A stretch of 64,000 nt of DNA from CAWDVH01 sp963805705. Its GTDB lineage: Bacteria > Actinomycetota > Actinomycetes > Streptosporangiales > Streptosporangiaceae. This document shows, one piece after another, positions 53,564 through 63,422 of this stretch. The notes beneath the pieces are model-generated. The model saw only the letters and a program-made list of their open reading frames with translations. It was not told the origin of the DNA and ran no database searches. Position 1 is the stretch's first letter; each line of letters begins with the position of its first letter. A program made the position numbers and the translations under genes. Location of the stretch: NCBI GenBank assembly GCA_963805705.1, contig CAWDVH010000005.1, positions 1,688,631 to 1,752,630 on the forward strand, in the 5' to 3' direction.

Positions 53564-55786
53564 TCAGGCGATAGAACCAGCACTCGCAATTGGCAGGGCT
53601 CGGTCCCCGGATACAGTCTCGCCTGGGGATCCTGACGGTCGGGAACCCGCGGCGTCGCCATGTCCGGAAGACGCTTGCAGCGCGTCCGTCAGCAATGCGA
53701 TCAGCGCCTCGAGCTGCAGGTCGGCCGAGGAGGCCTCCTGGTCCGCCCCGTCCAGCGCCCGGGCGGCAAGCCCCGCCTTGCCGTCGATCAGCCCGGCGAT
53801 CCGGGCGTCGATGGTCTGCGCGGCGATGATGCGCCACGCGGTGACCGGTTCGGCCTGCCCGATGCGGTGGCTGCGGTCGATGGCCTGGGTCTGCTCCGCG
53901 TCGGTCCAGGACAGCTCGGCCAGCACGATGTTCGAGGCGACCTGCAGATTCAGGCCCACGCCGGCCGCGGTCAGCGAGCACACCGCGACCGTGACGTCCG
54001 GGTCGTTCACGAAGGCGTCGACGTTCGCCTGCCGCGCCGTGGGCGTCTGGCCGCCACGGATCGACGAGAAGCGCACCCCCTGCCCGGCGAAGGTCTCTTC
54101 GGCGGCGTCCATCACGTCGACGTGCTTGGCGAAGAAAACGACCTTGCCGGCGCTGCGGGCCAGCTGAGTCGCGTAGTCCGCGGCCAGGTCGGCTTTCGCC
54201 TGGCCGATGCGTCGCATCAGGGTGAACACGTTATCGCCGGACTGCGCGGTCGTCGCCTCCTGCAGCTCCGACCGGGCCACCCGGCGGACGAGGTCGTGGT
54301 CGATGCCCTCGACGCCGACGTCGGAGGATCGGTGCGCGAGCGCGGTCTGGTACCGCGCCACCATCCGGCGGGCGAGGTCCCGTTCTGCCGCCCGGATCGA
54401 CCGGCCGGCCCGTTCGTCCAGCTCAACGGGGAGGTCGGCGATACGGCGGGCGGGGATGTCGGCGGCCACGTCCAGCTTGCGGCGGCGCACGATGCCGAGA
54501 TCGATCACGCACTGGCGCGCCGCGGCATGGAAGCTCCGGTCGGCGGGTGTCAGGCCGGTGTCCTCAAGCGCGTCCATTAGCTCGTCGAGGGGCTTGCTGT
54601 CGTCGATCCAGCCGAGGAACTGCCAGATCGCCCGGAAGTCCTCGATGTCGTTGATCAGCGGGGTGCCGGTCAGCGCCATCAGCAGGGGCTGGTCCGTACG
54701 GGACCGGATGCGGTCGGAGAGCGCGAGGACGTGCTGCGAGCGCTGCGAGGTCTTGTTCTTGATGAAGTGGGCCTCGTCCACGACCATGCCGCGGAAGCCG
54801 AAGTCGCTGAGCCAGCCGATGTGACGGTCGAGAACCTCGTAGTTGAGCACGACGATATCGGCGAAGCCGTCGACAGCCTCGCCGACGCCCTGCACCACGG
54901 TGGCCGGGCGGTGGGAAGTCCAGCGGGCCGCCTCACGGGCCCAGTTGGTCTTGACGACGTTCGGCACGACGACCAGCAGCGGGTAGGCGTTCGCTGCTTC
55001 CGCGGCGAGCAGCGCCTGGGCCGTCTTGCCCAGACCCGGCTCATCAGCGAGCAGGAACGTCCGGTGACCGGCAGCGGCGGCGGCGACCAGCTGCCCCTGG
55101 TGCGGCATCAGTTCCTGGCCCGCCGGGGTGAACCGTTCCGTCGGCGCCGGGAGCGCCATGCACGCCGGGGTGCCCCCGCCGGCACGCTCGAAGGAACTCA
55201 GCAGTGGGCCGAGGAGCTCCCAGCCGGCCAGGCGGCGCGGACGGGAGGTGAGCTGCGGAACGGCGGAGAAGTCGGGGGCGAGAAAGGGGTTCGCCAGCTG
55301 CCGGGAGATCACCGACTGCGGCACGACCCGCCGCGCCGAGCCGGCCGAAGCTGTAGCGGTCTCCGCCGGCGCGATCTCTTCGGGCGCCGGCTCGATGCCG
55401 AGGTCCCGCAGCATTTCCCGCTTGAGCGACCTGGCCGCGTCGGAGACACCGGAGCCCTCGGACAGCAGCGCCAGTAGCCCGGCGTCCTGGACGGCGGTCG
55501 TCGCGAGGATGGTCGCGATGCCGTCCAGGCCCTTGAGCTGCTCGGCCCGGTGACTGTCGCTTCCGGCCGCCGCCTGGACGCGGGCGCGCTCGTCCCGCAG
55601 CAGCAGGGCGACGGCCTGGAACTTCGTACGCACGGCCGGCGTCACGCGGCCGCGTCGAGCAGCCGCCTCGACCTCACGGGCAGTTCGGGCGAGCACCGAG
55701 GCGACGTCGCCTCGGTGGCGGACGCGTCGCTGCTTCCGCGGGGCGGTACGGCGAGCGCCCGTCTGGCGCTGGCCTGGTCGAGCCAC
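53564..55786 (-). CDS. SNF2-family DEAD/DEAH-box ATPase
   Basis: A 740-residue Swi2/Snf2-type ATPase. A basic helical N-terminal 200 residues of unknown function precede the two RecA-like lobes: motif I DEPGLGKT 248-255, Ia VVVPNVVKTNW, motif II DEAH 337-340, motif III TGTP 373-376, motif V and VI with AVCSLTAAGVGLNLQ and QAIDRSHRIGQ near 655-665. Such proteins translocate on duplex DNA, remodelling protein-DNA complexes or taking part in repair. GTG at 55786 with GAGGAG six bases upstream; longer frame to 55924 lacks a ribosome site. Monocistronic. A role in defence against phage is possible but not shown. Confidence 0.9.
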   Translation of the reverse strand: MARPGQRQTGARRTAPRKQRRVRHRGDVASVLARTAREVEAAARRGRVTPAVRTKFQAVALLLRDERARVQAAAGSDSHRAEQLKGLDGIATILATTAVQDAGLLALLSEGSGVSDAARSLKREMLRDLGIEPAPEEIAPAETATASAGSARRVVPQSVISRQLANPFLAPDFSAVPQLTSRPRRLAGWELLGPLLSSFERAGGGTPACMALPAPTERFTPAGQELMPHQGQLVAAAAAGHRTFLLADEPGLGKTAQALLAAEAANAYPLLVVVPNVVKTNWAREAARWTSHRPATVVQGVGEAVDGFADIVVLNYEVLDRHIGWLSDFGFRGMVVDEAHFIKNKTSQRSQHVLALSDRIRSRTDQPLLMALTGTPLINDIEDFRAIWQFLGWIDDSKPLDELMDALEDTGLTPADRSFHAAARQCVIDLGIVRRRKLDVAADIPARRIADLPVELDERAGRSIRAAERDLARRMVARYQTALAHRSSDVGVEGIDHDLVRRVARSELQEATTAQSGDNVFTLMRRIGQAKADLAADYATQLARSAGKVVFFAKHVDVMDAAEETFAGQGVRFSSIRGGQTPTARQANVDAFVNDPDVTVAVCSLTAAGVGLNLQVASNIVLAELSWTDAEQTQAIDRSHRIGQAEPVTAWRIIAAQTIDARIAGLIDGKAGLAARALDGADQEASSADLQLEALIALLTDALQASSGHGDAAGSRPSGSPGETVSGDRALPIASAGSIA

Positions 55787-56220
55787 AGACTTCTCCTCTG
55801 GAATGCCGGGGCACGGTGGCCACGGCAGCATGCCGAACAGTCCCGCGGGCGGGGCGGGGAACGTCCCGAGCACAGGGCCTGGTGCTTCAAACGCCGAGCC
55901 GACTTGCGGATCTCCAATGATCAACGCAGCGGGCCTCGGTCAAGCGTCTCACGCGGACCCGGAGCCGCCGACGGGCGGGCTGATAACCACGCCACAGGCA
56001 AACTCGTCGTCCGACCGACCGGGCCGGTCCTTTGGTGCCGATCATGTTAACGCATGCGAGGGCGCATAATTCCCGGCCGCACTGTCGGTGAACGTCCTCA
56101 TCCGTCATGCGCACTGCTCGTGACTGGCGCTGCCTCAGACAAGCCGTGGAAGTCAAGATGACCGGGCTTCGTCCTCGCGCGCCGATCAGGGCTCGTCCGC
56201 TGTCCCGCAGCAGGCTCGCG

Positions 56221-56305
56221 TCAGCCGATCTGTTCGGCCAGGGCCACGATGATGCCCGCGGGGCCGCGGAGGTAACAGAGCAGGAAGATGCTCTCGTTTG
56301 GAAGG
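56221..56305 (-). pseudogene. C-terminal remnant of a VOC (glyoxalase-fold) protein
   Basis: The minus strand encodes IFLLCYLRGPAGIIVALAEQ followed by IG and stop, the typical end of VOC/glyoxalase proteins (C-Y-x-R-G-P-x-G-I-x-V-A-L-A-E-Q-x-G). Nothing recognisable lies upstream, so it is a fragment. The rest of 55787-56478 contains the promoter region of the SNF2 gene but no other gene I can support. Confidence 0.65.
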
Positions 56306-56478
56306 ATCGACGGCTCGGTTGGCCTCAAGGTGATGCCTATCGACAGTGTGACGCTGAGTGACGGGTACGATCGGAGAGAACGCGCGCCGACCGCCGAAAT
56401 GGGGTCGGTCTCGGCGGGCTGGCGTATCCAGCGGGGCCGCGCCAGAATGGGTGATCCGTACTTGCTGAGCCGGACACG

Positions 56479-57090
56479 GTGATGGATTTCACGATCAGCC
56501 CCCTGACTGCGGAGCGCTGGCCCGCGCTGGAAGACCTGTTCGGCAGGACCGGAGCCTCGAACGGGTGCTGGTGCATGTACTGGCGCATAGGCCCTCGCTA
56601 CCATGACCGGCCGCGAGCGGACAACAAGCGCGACCTCCAGCAGCTCACCGCGTCGGGGCAGCCGCCGCCGGGCCTGCTGGCCTTCGACGGTGACCTGGCG
56701 GTCGGGTGGTGCGAGCTGGCCCCTCGAGCCGAGCTGCCGTGGCTGGCGCGCGCCAGGCACCTGCAGCCGCCCGATGACCTGCCGGTATGGTCGATCCCTT
56801 GTTTCTTCGTGCGGCGCACGCACCGCCATCACGGCGTCATGGAAGCCTTGATCGAGGGTGCCGCCGGGGTAGCCGCCGCTGCCAGCGCCCCCGCTCTGGA
56901 AGCCTACCCAGTGGACACTGCAGTGCCAGGTCACACCCGCAACCTGTTTCCAGGGGTTGCGGCGGCCTTCGCCCGGCACGGCTTCCGGGTCGTCGCCAGG
57001 CACAAGCCCGAGCGCCCGGTGATGCGAAGGGACCTCGGCGGATCCGGAGTGACCCGCGGCCGCCCTGCGGCACCGGGCGTTCCAGGATGA
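56479..57090 (+). CDS. GNAT-like acetyltransferase
   Basis: A 203-residue protein: beta strand MMDFTISPLTAERWPALEDL, the segment GASNGCWCMYWRI, LLAFDGDLAVGWCELAPRAEL, then the acetyl-CoA-binding strand-loop WSIPCFFVRRTHRHHGVMEAL, where the pyrophosphate loop R-R-x-H-R-H-H-G-V is recognisable, and VPGHTRNLFPGVAAAFARHGF. This is a known but uncharacterised actinobacterial GNAT group with conserved N-terminal Cys-Trp-Cys. Start GTG 56479 or ATG 56482; weak ribosome site. Acceptor substrate unknown. Confidence 0.8.
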   Translation: MMDFTISPLTAERWPALEDLFGRTGASNGCWCMYWRIGPRYHDRPRADNKRDLQQLTASGQPPPGLLAFDGDLAVGWCELAPRAELPWLARARHLQPPDDLPVWSIPCFFVRRTHRHHGVMEALIEGAAGVAAAASAPALEAYPVDTAVPGHTRNLFPGVAAAFARHGFRVVARHKPERPVMRRDLGGSGVTRGRPAAPGVPG

Positions 57091-57234
57091 CGCTGCCGAG
57101 CCGCGGCCCCATCGGGCTCATCCGCGTCACACCTACTGCGTGATCAGCAACGGGAATCCTGCGAGGCACAAGCGTCGCGCAACCCGCACTTACATGCCGT
57201 GATGCGTGTCGCCCCGATGGGTGGTGGCACCAGG

Positions 57235-57714
57235 TCAGAGCCGTGGTGCGTACTCGATCGAGCGGAACGGCCAGTCGCGTTCCAGCCATGCGCGGACCCT
57301 GTGGTAAAGCACTGGGTCGAGCTCCGCACGGTCCGCGCGCACCCAGGAACTGACGGCCGCATGCTGTTCACCCGCGCTGGCACCGCCCTGGCTTTCGCCG
57401 CGCGGCGGGTAGATGTACACGCAGCCGATGACTTCGCCGGTGCCGGTGCTGAGCACGGTGTAGGTGAACCCGCGGCGCTCGGCGAAGTCCCGCGCGTGGC
57501 GTTCGAGGTCGCGCAGATTTTCCGCCAGGCTCATCTCGTGTGGCCAGCTCTTCCCGGCGAATCCCGGCGTCGCCTGGATGTGGCCGATGCTGGCCGTCCA
57601 TGCCGCGTAGTCTGCGGCGTTGTGCCGGGGCCCGAGCGGAGCCAGCCGGAATTCCTCGGCCGCGAGCCCTTCAGGTACCGCGAAATCCGCCGGAACGAAG
57701 AGCTGATCACTCAT
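57235..57714 (-). CDS. GNAT-family N-acetyltransferase
   Basis: A 159-residue protein beginning MSDQLFVPADFAVPEGLAAE. It has EFRLAPLGPRHNAADYAAWT (first strand and helix), NLRDLERHARDFAERRGFTY, YTVLSTGTGEVIGCVYIYPP as the central strands and AVSSWVRADRAELDPVLYHR near the acetyl-CoA region; the usual Q/R-x-x-G-x-G/A loop is degenerate. Length fits short GNAT members. It is read toward the previous + strand GNAT gene; the BTAD regulator upstream is on the same strand 155 bases away. Confidence 0.8.
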   Translation of the reverse strand: MSDQLFVPADFAVPEGLAAEEFRLAPLGPRHNAADYAAWTASIGHIQATPGFAGKSWPHEMSLAENLRDLERHARDFAERRGFTYTVLSTGTGEVIGCVYIYPPRGESQGGASAGEQHAAVSSWVRADRAELDPVLYHRVRAWLERDWPFRSIEYAPRL

Positions 57715-57869
57715 CAGACGATGTTAGCTGGACGGCCATCACACCACACCGCCCAGCCGCAGCATCTCCCCCGCGAGGCCCCATGGAACGGCGCCGTCTG
57801 GACAACCTCGGAGCTTGCTGACGGGTGCGGTCACGTTCCGTGAAAGCCTTCGGTCCGAGGGTGCGGCCG

Positions 57870-60800
57870 TCAGTCCACGGGTTCGGCTGCCCAGGCGACC
57901 CAGCGTCGACCTGCGCCGATGCGGCGGTATAGGTCGGCGGCCGTTTGCCGCTGCCGACCGGCTTCGGCCGGCAGCGCCTTGGCCCACAGGGAGCGAGCCT
58001 CGGCCTCGTCCCAGGAGCACGCGTACGCGTGGAAGGTCTCCACGGCCGCCGCGAATGCCTCGCCCGCCTCCCCGGGCCTGCCGTCAGCAGCGGCCAGCAT
58101 CCCGGCGGCCAGGGCGACTCGCCCGGCGAGGCCCCGCCAGTCCTCGCCCGTCCGGATGATCTCCTGGCAGCGGCCCAGCTCAGCGCTGCCTGCCTCCAGC
58201 CGACCGCTGTCGGCAGCCAGCAGGGCAAGCTCGGCCCGGAGCATCACCTCGGCGGGGATCTGCGGTCCCTGCAGCGCCACCGCGAGGCCCTCAGCGAGCG
58301 CCGCCTCGGCCGCCTCGTGCGCGGCTAGCTGACGTCGTACCCGGCCGAGCCAGTAGACGTTAAGGGTGCCGTCCAGGCGGTCGCCGGAGCGGTCGTCGCG
58401 GTCCGCGGCCGCCGTCCAGGCCGCCTCGGACTGCTCCCAATCCCCCGACCAGAAGAGCAGCATCCGCTCGAGCACCGTGCCCGGGTCAAGGCCAGCACCA
58501 ATCCGCTTGGCCTCGGCGAACCTGCCGGTGCTGCCCTTGGCCTGGCCGAGCTGGTCGAGCAGACCGTCGCGCTGCCGGGGGAACGCTTCCAGGCGCGGCA
58601 GGGCCAGGCCCCTGGCGCACCAGGTGTGGGCGGCGAGCGGGTCGGCCAGGTACATTCCGCTGAGGATGGCCCGCGCGAACGCGACCCAGCTGCCCATACT
58701 CACGTCGTCAAGGCGAACGGCGATGTCGCGCATCCGCTCGTGCAGGGACAGGCTCTCCGCCAGCCGACCGCGGTTAAACGCCCACCAGGCGCGCTGATAG
58801 CTGGCCCAGCCTGCCAGCGGCTCGTCGCCTAGCTCCTCGGCGAGTTCGAGCGCCCGCCGCGAGGCAACCTCCAGCCGCTCGGTGCGCACCCCGTAGACGG
58901 CACCCATGGCCATGCCGATGTATAGGTAGCCGAGCGACCGCCGGCCGGGCAGGCGGGCCAGCTCTCCCTCCGCAGCCTGGTAGTGCGCCAGCCCGGCGGC
59001 CACGTCGAGGGTCGCCGGGTAGGTCGTCAGGTGCATGCCGAGACGGGAGTGGGTGCGGGCGGCAGCTTGCCAGTCGCCCGCCGACTGGTAGGCGGCCAGT
59101 GCCCACTCAAGGTGGCCGATACCCTCCTCCAGGTCGGTGCCTGCCTGGTGGACGAGGACGCCGAGTCGCTCGGCGAGCCTGGCCCGTTCGACGAGCGGCC
59201 CCCCGGCCCGCTCTAGCGCCTCGAAGGCCGCGCGCAGGTGGGCGACGGCCTCGTCCCAGGCGTACACGGCGGCCGCCGCCTCGCTGGCCTTCAGCGACTG
59301 CTCGACCACCTTGGCCTGGTCGGCCAGCGGGCCGGCCAAGCGCAGGTGCAGGGCGGCGGCCGCTACCCCCGCGGCGTCGAGCGGGCCGGAGGCCTGGATT
59401 GCCGCGGCGGCACGCAGGTGCAAGCCCTGGCGGCGGGGCAGGCTGAGGCCGCCATACAGCGCTTCGCGGACAAGCGCGTGCCGGAATGAGTAGGACGCCA
59501 CCCACGAGCTGCCGCGCTCGCTAAGGACGCCGGCGCGCAGCGCCTCCTCAACAGCCTCGACTACCGGCGCGTCATCCCAGCCGGTCATGCGGCTGAGCAG
59601 GGTGAACTCGAACTCCCGGCCGACCACCGCAGCCACCCGGAGCAGCTCGGCGGTCGGGGCCGACAGCCGCGCCAGGCGCTGGGCGAGCACCTGCCGAACC
59701 CCTTCCGGGATGCCGAGATCCTCGACCGCCGTAACCGCGGGCCAGCCGCCGGTGCGGGGGTCGATCGCACCCGTCTCGACCAGGTGGCGGAGCAACTCCT
59801 CGATGAAGAACGGGTTACGGTCGGTCGCCCGACAGATCGTGGCGGCCAGCCTGGCCGGCGGGCGGTGCCCGACGTACCCGGAAATCAGGCCGCCGACCGC
59901 GCCATCGTCGAGCGCCGCCACGGTGACCAGCTCGGCTAGCCGGTGGCGCCGGAGCTCCGCGAGGGCCTCCATCCAGGCGGTGCCGACGCCAAGGCCGCCG
60001 TCGCGGGCGGTGACCAGCACCAGCAGCGCTGCCTGATCCGATGAACGGGCCAGGTGCAGCAGCATCGCGAGGGTCGCCCGGTCCGCCCAGTGCAGGTCCT
60101 CCAGCACCAGCAGGAGCGGGTTAGCCCTGCTCATCGCCGCCAGCAGCGCCGCCACCGCCGCCAGCAGGTGGAAGCGGTCAAGCTCTCTGCCTTCCGATCC
60201 CGGGGGCGTTGCGCCGGGAACCGCGGCGGGCAGCAGCAGGGCCAGCCTGGATCTGACCGCTGCGGGGAGCCGGCCGACCGTCCCGGCCAGGCTTTCGTGC
60301 TGCCCGAGCGCCTCGACGAACGGCTGGTATGGGGTTATGGGCTCCTCATCGGCATGCCCGACCAAGACCTCGCCCCCGTCGGCCAGCACCAGCCGGGCGA
60401 GCTCGGCGGCCAGGCGCGACTTGCCGATGCCGGGCTCGCCGGACACCACCACCAGCCGGTGCCCGGATGTCCTGGCCTCCACCCAGGCCCGCCGCAGCCG
60501 GCCCAGTTCGGCGCCGCGGCCGACCAGCGGCGCCTTCGGTGAGGCAGCGAACACCGGCGGCAGGCGTGACTGGGCTTCGCGCAGTCTGGCCGGCGGCGCG
60601 GCCAGGTCGAGAGAGAGGTCCTGGCGCAGGATCCCCTGCTCCAGCCGACGCAGCTCCGGACCGGGGTCGATGCCGAGCTGGTCAGCGAGGCTGTCGCGAA
60701 GCCGCCGGTAGGCGCGGAGCGCCTCAGCCTGCCGGCCCGAACGGTACAGGGCCAGCATCAGGTGACCCCACAGCCGCTCCCGGAACGGCTCCTGTCCCAC

Positions 60801-61361
60801 CAACTCCTCTAGCTCGCCGACCAGCTCGGCATGGCCACCGAGCGCCAGCTCGGCCTCCGCCCGCCATTCCAGCGCCGCCAGCCGCAGCTCTTCCAGCCGG
60901 GCCGCTTCGGCGCGGGCGAACGGCGCGCCGGCAAGCTCGCCATAGGCAGGCCCGCGCCATAGCGCCAGCCCTTCCCGCAGCCACGCGGCGGCGCTGGCCG
61001 GCTCCACCCGGTTGAGCGCCCGCCTGCCGTCGGCGGCCAGCCGTTCGAAGCGGCTAGCGTCGAGCCTGTCCGGGTCGACGTGCAGCCGGTAGCCGCCCTC
61101 CACGGTCCGCAGCGTCTGCCAGCCGCCAGCTGCGCTCGGCTCCAGCTCACGGCGGAGCTGGGACACGTATGTCTGCAAGGTCTTGGCGGCCGAGGGAGGC
61201 GGCTCGCCTGCCCAGATCGCGTCGATCAGGCCGTCGGCCGGCACCGCCTGGTTGGTGCGCACGAGCAGCGAAGCAAGCAACGCCCGGTGCTTAGCGGCCG
61301 GCAGCGCTACCGTGCGGCCGTCGGCGATAACTTCGAGCGGTCCGAGCACCAGAAACTGCAT
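57870..61361 (-). CDS. SARP/BTAD regulator with AAA ATPase and TPR domains (AfsR-like)
   Basis: A 1163-residue protein: winged-helix DNA-binding domain (1-95: FLVLGPLEVIADGRTVALPA, KTLQTYVSQLRREL), BTAD domain (about 97-245), STAND ATPase with GEPGIGKS 308-315 and LLLVLEDLHWAD, then about 600 residues of TPR-like helices. GGAGG lies before the ATG. Large SARPs activate secondary-metabolite or catabolic genes. It is divergent from the FAD oxidoreductase gene with a 113-base gap, so it most likely controls the 61475-63422 pair. Confidence 0.93.
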   Translation of the reverse strand: MQFLVLGPLEVIADGRTVALPAAKHRALLASLLVRTNQAVPADGLIDAIWAGEPPPSAAKTLQTYVSQLRRELEPSAAGGWQTLRTVEGGYRLHVDPDRLDASRFERLAADGRRALNRVEPASAAAWLREGLALWRGPAYGELAGAPFARAEAARLEELRLAALEWRAEAELALGGHAELVGELEELVGQEPFRERLWGHLMLALYRSGRQAEALRAYRRLRDSLADQLGIDPGPELRRLEQGILRQDLSLDLAAPPARLREAQSRLPPVFAASPKAPLVGRGAELGRLRRAWVEARTSGHRLVVVSGEPGIGKSRLAAELARLVLADGGEVLVGHADEEPITPYQPFVEALGQHESLAGTVGRLPAAVRSRLALLLPAAVPGATPPGSEGRELDRFHLLAAVAALLAAMSRANPLLLVLEDLHWADRATLAMLLHLARSSDQAALLVLVTARDGGLGVGTAWMEALAELRRHRLAELVTVAALDDGAVGGLISGYVGHRPPARLAATICRATDRNPFFIEELLRHLVETGAIDPRTGGWPAVTAVEDLGIPEGVRQVLAQRLARLSAPTAELLRVAAVVGREFEFTLLSRMTGWDDAPVVEAVEEALRAGVLSERGSSWVASYSFRHALVREALYGGLSLPRRQGLHLRAAAAIQASGPLDAAGVAAAALHLRLAGPLADQAKVVEQSLKASEAAAAVYAWDEAVAHLRAAFEALERAGGPLVERARLAERLGVLVHQAGTDLEEGIGHLEWALAAYQSAGDWQAAARTHSRLGMHLTTYPATLDVAAGLAHYQAAEGELARLPGRRSLGYLYIGMAMGAVYGVRTERLEVASRRALELAEELGDEPLAGWASYQRAWWAFNRGRLAESLSLHERMRDIAVRLDDVSMGSWVAFARAILSGMYLADPLAAHTWCARGLALPRLEAFPRQRDGLLDQLGQAKGSTGRFAEAKRIGAGLDPGTVLERMLLFWSGDWEQSEAAWTAAADRDDRSGDRLDGTLNVYWLGRVRRQLAAHEAAEAALAEGLAVALQGPQIPAEVMLRAELALLAADSGRLEAGSAELGRCQEIIRTGEDWRGLAGRVALAAGMLAAADGRPGEAGEAFAAAVETFHAYACSWDEAEARSLWAKALPAEAGRQRQTAADLYRRIGAGRRWVAWAAEPVD

Positions 61362-61474
61362 AGTCCTCCGCGCCGCTCTCGGGACCTTGGCCCGCTCTAC
61401 CGGGACTCTACCGCCAAGCTGCCAGCGCGAGCCATGCTAGGCGGGTCGGGTCAGCCAATGACATGGAGGCGGCG

Positions 61475-62695
61475 ATGGACGGCTATGACGCGATCGTCGT
61501 GGGGGCGCGGTGCGCAGGCTCGGTCCTCGCCACGCGGCTCGCGCGCGCGGGCTGGCGGGTGCTGCTGGTCGACCGCGCTACCTTCCCAAGCGACACGGTG
61601 TCCACCCACTTCCTGTTCCCGAACACGCTGGAGCGGCTGGCGACGCTCGGGGTGATGGAACGGCTGCGCGCCAGTCATGACATCCCCCGGCTGCTGTGGA
61701 GCTGGCGGGTCCTCGGCCACCAGGTCGCCGGCGCCTTCACCCCTGTCGCCGGCGAGGATCGCCTGACCTGCATCCGGCGGGTCACGCTGGACGCCGCGCT
61801 GGTCGAGGAGGCCCTCGCCGCCGGGGTGGTCGGCCGCTTCGGCGAGCGGGTCAGCGGCGTGGTCGGCGCCGGCCGGCCGGGCGACCCGGTGCGCGGAGTT
61901 GTCCTGGCCGGCGGGGACGTCGTGCGGGCACCCTGGGTGATTGGCGCAGACGGCCGAGCCTCGACGGTCGCACGGGTGCTGGGACTCGCCGCGACGCGCG
62001 AGCTGACCGGGAATCTCGCATTCCTGTTCGCCTACTGGACAGGCCTCCCGGCGACCGAGTGGTTTCGGATGGACGTGCGGGAGGACCTGAGCCTGGTCTG
62101 CTGCCCCTGCGAGGACGGCGTTCACCAGCTGGTGCTGGCCGGCCGCCCGCCACTAGTGCGGGGCGACCGCATGGCCACCTACCTGGCCGGCATTCGCCGC
62201 TTCCCGGCGACCATCAACCCGCGGCTCGTCGACCGCGCCGAGATGATCTCCCCGGTGGTGACCGCCCCGGAGCCAATGCTGCGCGGCTTCTTCCGGCGGG
62301 CCTGCGGCCCCGGCTGGGCGCTGGCCGGCGACGCCGGCCACTTCAAGCACCCGGTGACGGCCCAGGGCATCTCGGACGCCGTCGAGCAGGCATGGTTCAT
62401 CGCCGACGCGCTGCTCGGCGCCGACCCCGCCCTCGACGGCTACCAGGCATGGCGCGACGCCAGGGCTGCCGAGCACTACGAATGGTCGTTCCAGTCGGCT
62501 CACCTACCGCAGCCCGAGCACGCCCACCCGGTCTTCGCCGGGCTCGCCGCCGACCCGGAGGCCGGCCAGCAGTGGCGCGACCTGTTCACCCGGCTGCGGC
62601 GGCCATCGGAGGTCTTCACCGCCGAGAGGCTGACCAGCTGGGCGGCAGCCTGGCAGGACGGTCCGCGCGTCCCGGACGGAGCCCCCCACGGCTGA
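61475..62695 (+). CDS. FAD-dependent oxidoreductase (group A monooxygenase / geranylgeranyl-reductase-like)
   Basis: A 406-residue flavoprotein: Rossmann motif AIVVGARCAGSVLATRLARA (GxRxAG form), FPSDTVSTHFLFPNTLERLA, the GD motif GWALAGDAGHFKHPVTAQGI, and a helical C-terminus. The GARCAGS start and late GDAGH motif place it among aromatic or polyketide hydroxylases and related reductases. Chosen ATG 61475 because GGAGG sits five bases upstream; ATG 61463 overlaps this site. Divergent from the SARP regulator and one base apart from the next gene. Confidence 0.9.
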   Translation: MDGYDAIVVGARCAGSVLATRLARAGWRVLLVDRATFPSDTVSTHFLFPNTLERLATLGVMERLRASHDIPRLLWSWRVLGHQVAGAFTPVAGEDRLTCIRRVTLDAALVEEALAAGVVGRFGERVSGVVGAGRPGDPVRGVVLAGGDVVRAPWVIGADGRASTVARVLGLAATRELTGNLAFLFAYWTGLPATEWFRMDVREDLSLVCCPCEDGVHQLVLAGRPPLVRGDRMATYLAGIRRFPATINPRLVDRAEMISPVVTAPEPMLRGFFRRACGPGWALAGDAGHFKHPVTAQGISDAVEQAWFIADALLGADPALDGYQAWRDARAAEHYEWSFQSAHLPQPEHAHPVFAGLAADPEAGQQWRDLFTRLRRPSEVFTAERLTSWAAAWQDGPRVPDGAPHG

Positions 62696-62696
62696 C

Positions 62697-63422
62697 GTGG
62701 CCGGCGCCTACGCCGACGCCCGCCGGCGGCTCCGGGAGCTGCTGGCCGGGCTGGACGAGAGTGCGCTGGCGGCGCAGGTGCCGGCCTGCCCGGCCTGGAC
62801 CGTCCGGGATGTCCTCGCGCACGTCACTGGCGTGGCCGCCGACGCCGCCGGCGGGACCTACTTCTCTGGCGCCGCCGACGCCTGGAGTGACATCCGGCTG
62901 GCCGCCGCGCGGGACGAGTGGACCGCTGGGCAGGTGCGGTCCAGACGCGGCCGGCCAGTGGAGGCCCTGGTCGCCGAGTGGGCCGGCTGGGCCGCGATCC
63001 TGGAGCCGATACTCGCCGGGACCGTCCCGGCGCTACCCGGTTCGCCCGCGTGGCTGTTCTCGGCACCAGTGGCCGACTTGGCCGTCCACCTCCACGACGT
63101 GCGCGGCGCCCTGCGCCAACCGGGGGACCGGGATGCCCCCGTGACCGGACTCGGCCTGCGGATCTACGCCCGCTGGCTGGGCCAGCGGCTGGATCAGGCC
63201 GGCCGCCCGGCTCTGCGGCTGCGGGTTGCGGGCCGGGAGCGGGTAGAGGGCTCCGGGCAGCCAGTCGCGGCCCTGGCCGCTGACGCGTTCGAGCTGTTCC
63301 GCGCGCTCAGCGGCCGACGCAGCCTTGGCCAGGTCCGGGCGCTCGCCTGGGACGGCGACCCGGAACCCTACCTTGACCTGTTCGCTCCCTACCCGATGCC
63401 AGCATCGCCGCTAGTCGAGTGA
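62697..63422 (+). CDS. TIGR03083/maleylpyruvate isomerase-like protein
   Basis: A 241-residue DinB-fold protein starting with GTG one base after the previous stop: LRELLAGLDESALAAQVPAC then PAWTVRDVLAHVTG, containing the His of the DinB-like metal site, and further AVAD LAVHLHDVRGAL with a second His pair. These are mycothiol-dependent or metal-dependent isomerases or transferases in actinobacteria (TIGR03083). Coupled translation with the flavoprotein suggests a joint oxidation/thiol step, but the substrate is unknown. Confidence 0.85.
   Translation: MAGAYADARRRLRELLAGLDESALAAQVPACPAWTVRDVLAHVTGVAADAAGGTYFSGAADAWSDIRLAAARDEWTAGQVRSRRGRPVEALVAEWAGWAAILEPILAGTVPALPGSPAWLFSAPVADLAVHLHDVRGALRQPGDRDAPVTGLGLRIYARWLGQRLDQAGRPALRLRVAGRERVEGSGQPVAALAADAFELFRALSGRRSLGQVRALAWDGDPEPYLDLFAPYPMPASPLVE

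Noticed and set aside
56221..57003. 260-codon minus-strand frame
   Set aside because: Only its last 25-30 codons look like protein (VOC remnant); the rest is the mirror of the GNAT gene.
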